Shown piece by piece: positions 63,576-64,000 of a stretch of DNA of 64,000 bases. The position numbers were made by a program, and so were the translations under genes. The notes beneath the pieces were generated by a model that searched no databases, was not told where the DNA came from, and worked only from the letters and a program-made list of their open reading frames with translations. The stretch is taken from NCBI GenBank assembly GCA_002702065.1, contig NZXX01000004.1, positions 62,001 through 126,000 on the forward strand, in the 5' to 3' direction. This DNA comes from Anaerolineaceae bacterium (GTDB lineage: Bacteria > Chloroflexota > Anaerolineae > Aggregatilineales > Phototrophicaceae). Positions within the stretch are counted from its first letter, which is position 1. Every line of letters begins with the position of its first letter.

Positions 63576-64000
63576 TTAGCCCATGTTGTCGATAATGGTC
63601 GTTGCGAACTGGCTCGTCGCCACTTCCGTCGCGCCTTCCATCTGGCGCGCAAAGTCGTAGGTGACCACCTTCTGATCCAGGGTCTTTTCGTAACCCTTGG
63701 TGATCAGGTCTGCCGCTTCGGTCCAGCCGATATGCTCCAACATCATCACACCGCTGAACAGCAGCGAACCGGGGTTCACCTTGTCCAGGTTGGTGTACTT
63801 GGGTGCCGTACCATGGGTCGCTTCGAACAGCGCCACCTCGTCGCCAACGTTCGCGCCGGGGGCGATACCCACACCACCCACTTCCGCCGCCACCGCATCG
63901 CTGAGGTAGTCGCCGTTCAGGTTGGTGGTCGCGATCACGTCAAACTCGCTGGGGCGCAGCAGCATCTTCTGGAACATGATGTCTGCAATGGTATCCTGAA
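63576..64000 (-). CDS. icd: Isocitrate dehydrogenase (NADP-type), C-terminal part
   Basis: The 3' 141 codons of a gene that continues past the window end; no start is visible, and an internal ATG must not be taken as one. [25 protein letters not shown] and [11 protein letters not shown] match isocitrate dehydrogenase, and [16 protein letters not shown] matches the cofactor- and substrate-site segment. It converts isocitrate to 2-oxoglutarate with reduction of NADP or NAD; cofactor choice cannot be fixed from this part alone. Followed by a terminator. Confidence 0.88.
   Translation of the reverse strand, partial: QDTIADIMFQKMLLRPSEFDVIATTNLNGDYLSDAVAAEVGGVGIAPGANVGDEVALFEATHGTAPKYTNLDKVNPGSLLFSGVMMLEHIGWTEAADLITKGYEKTLDQKVVTYDFARQMEGATEVATSQFATTIIDNMG

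Noticed and set aside
63576..63977. icd taken as a complete small gene starting at 63977
   Set aside because: The frame continues past the ATG to the window end with conserved residues (QDTIADI), so it is the C-terminal part of a longer gene.

Overview
The window looks like chromosomal DNA from a moderately GC-rich bacterium, most likely a Chloroflexota (Anaerolineae-like) species. I infer this from the gene mix and not from any marker phylogeny: two large TIR-transmembrane-WD40 proteins, bactofilin, secreted proteins with pre-peptidase-type repeats, several PMT/GT39-like membrane glycosyltransferases, and -10 elements of the TATAAT/TACAAT kind. Both strands are densely coded with short gaps and many 4-bp start/stop overlaps. 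I see no prophage, insertion sequence, CRISPR array or rRNA.

Layout. 1-2.3 kb: a partner-switching module (SpoIIE-type phosphatase, RsbW-type kinase, CheY-like receiver, and a STAS protein on the other strand). 2.5-9.3 kb: a Gfo/Idh/MocA oxidoreductase, a Tat-exported sugar-binding protein, a permease in which MalF-like and MalG-like halves are fused, an AraC-type regulator, and VOC and DUF1801 proteins. 9.5-12.4 kb: the first TIR-WD40 protein. 12.4-14.3 kb: tRNA-Glu(CTC), then aspartate kinase behind what reads as a complete transcription attenuator (promoter, threonine-rich leader peptide, antiterminator, terminator). 14.3-19.3 kb: a class IV aminotransferase, a methyltransferase, a membrane protein and a metK-HD hydrolase operon under a SAM-I riboswitch. 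19.4-21.6 kb: divergent folate genes folE and folB-folK, where FolK carries a C-terminal Nudix domain.

21.7-36.8 kb: a surface-polysaccharide region with Wzz-like and BY-kinase-like proteins, two tandem esterases, dTDP-rhamnose genes rmlA, rmlB and rmlD (no rmlC seen), three soluble glycosyltransferases, a second Wzz-like protein, and housekeeping rnhB. 36.8-42.5 kb: secreted and membrane proteins, PhzF and a kynurenine-formamidase-like cyclase. 42.5-48.7 kb: a second TIR-WD40 protein with 18 recognisable WD repeats, then a four-gene unit (bactofilin, HEAT-repeat membrane protein, unknown protein, low-molecular-weight tyrosine phosphatase). 49-56.7 kb: two MFS exporters, an ABC exporter, a GT39-like enzyme and fhs. 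56.8-64 kb: an SH3-like protein with a Pro/Thr-rich tail, a response regulator, two further membrane glycosyltransferases, a response regulator/histidine kinase pair, and the 3' part of icd running off the window.

Most notable: the threonine-rich attenuator of aspartate kinase (promoter TTGACA-17-TATGCT at 14228-14256, 29-residue leader at 14108-14197, terminator at 14051-14083); the FolK-Nudix fusion, a good candidate for the dihydroneopterin triphosphate pyrophosphatase step between FolE and FolB; the MalF-MalG fused permease with no ATPase gene nearby; and the paired TIR-TM-WD40 proteins that keep a Cys-x-x-Glu motif.
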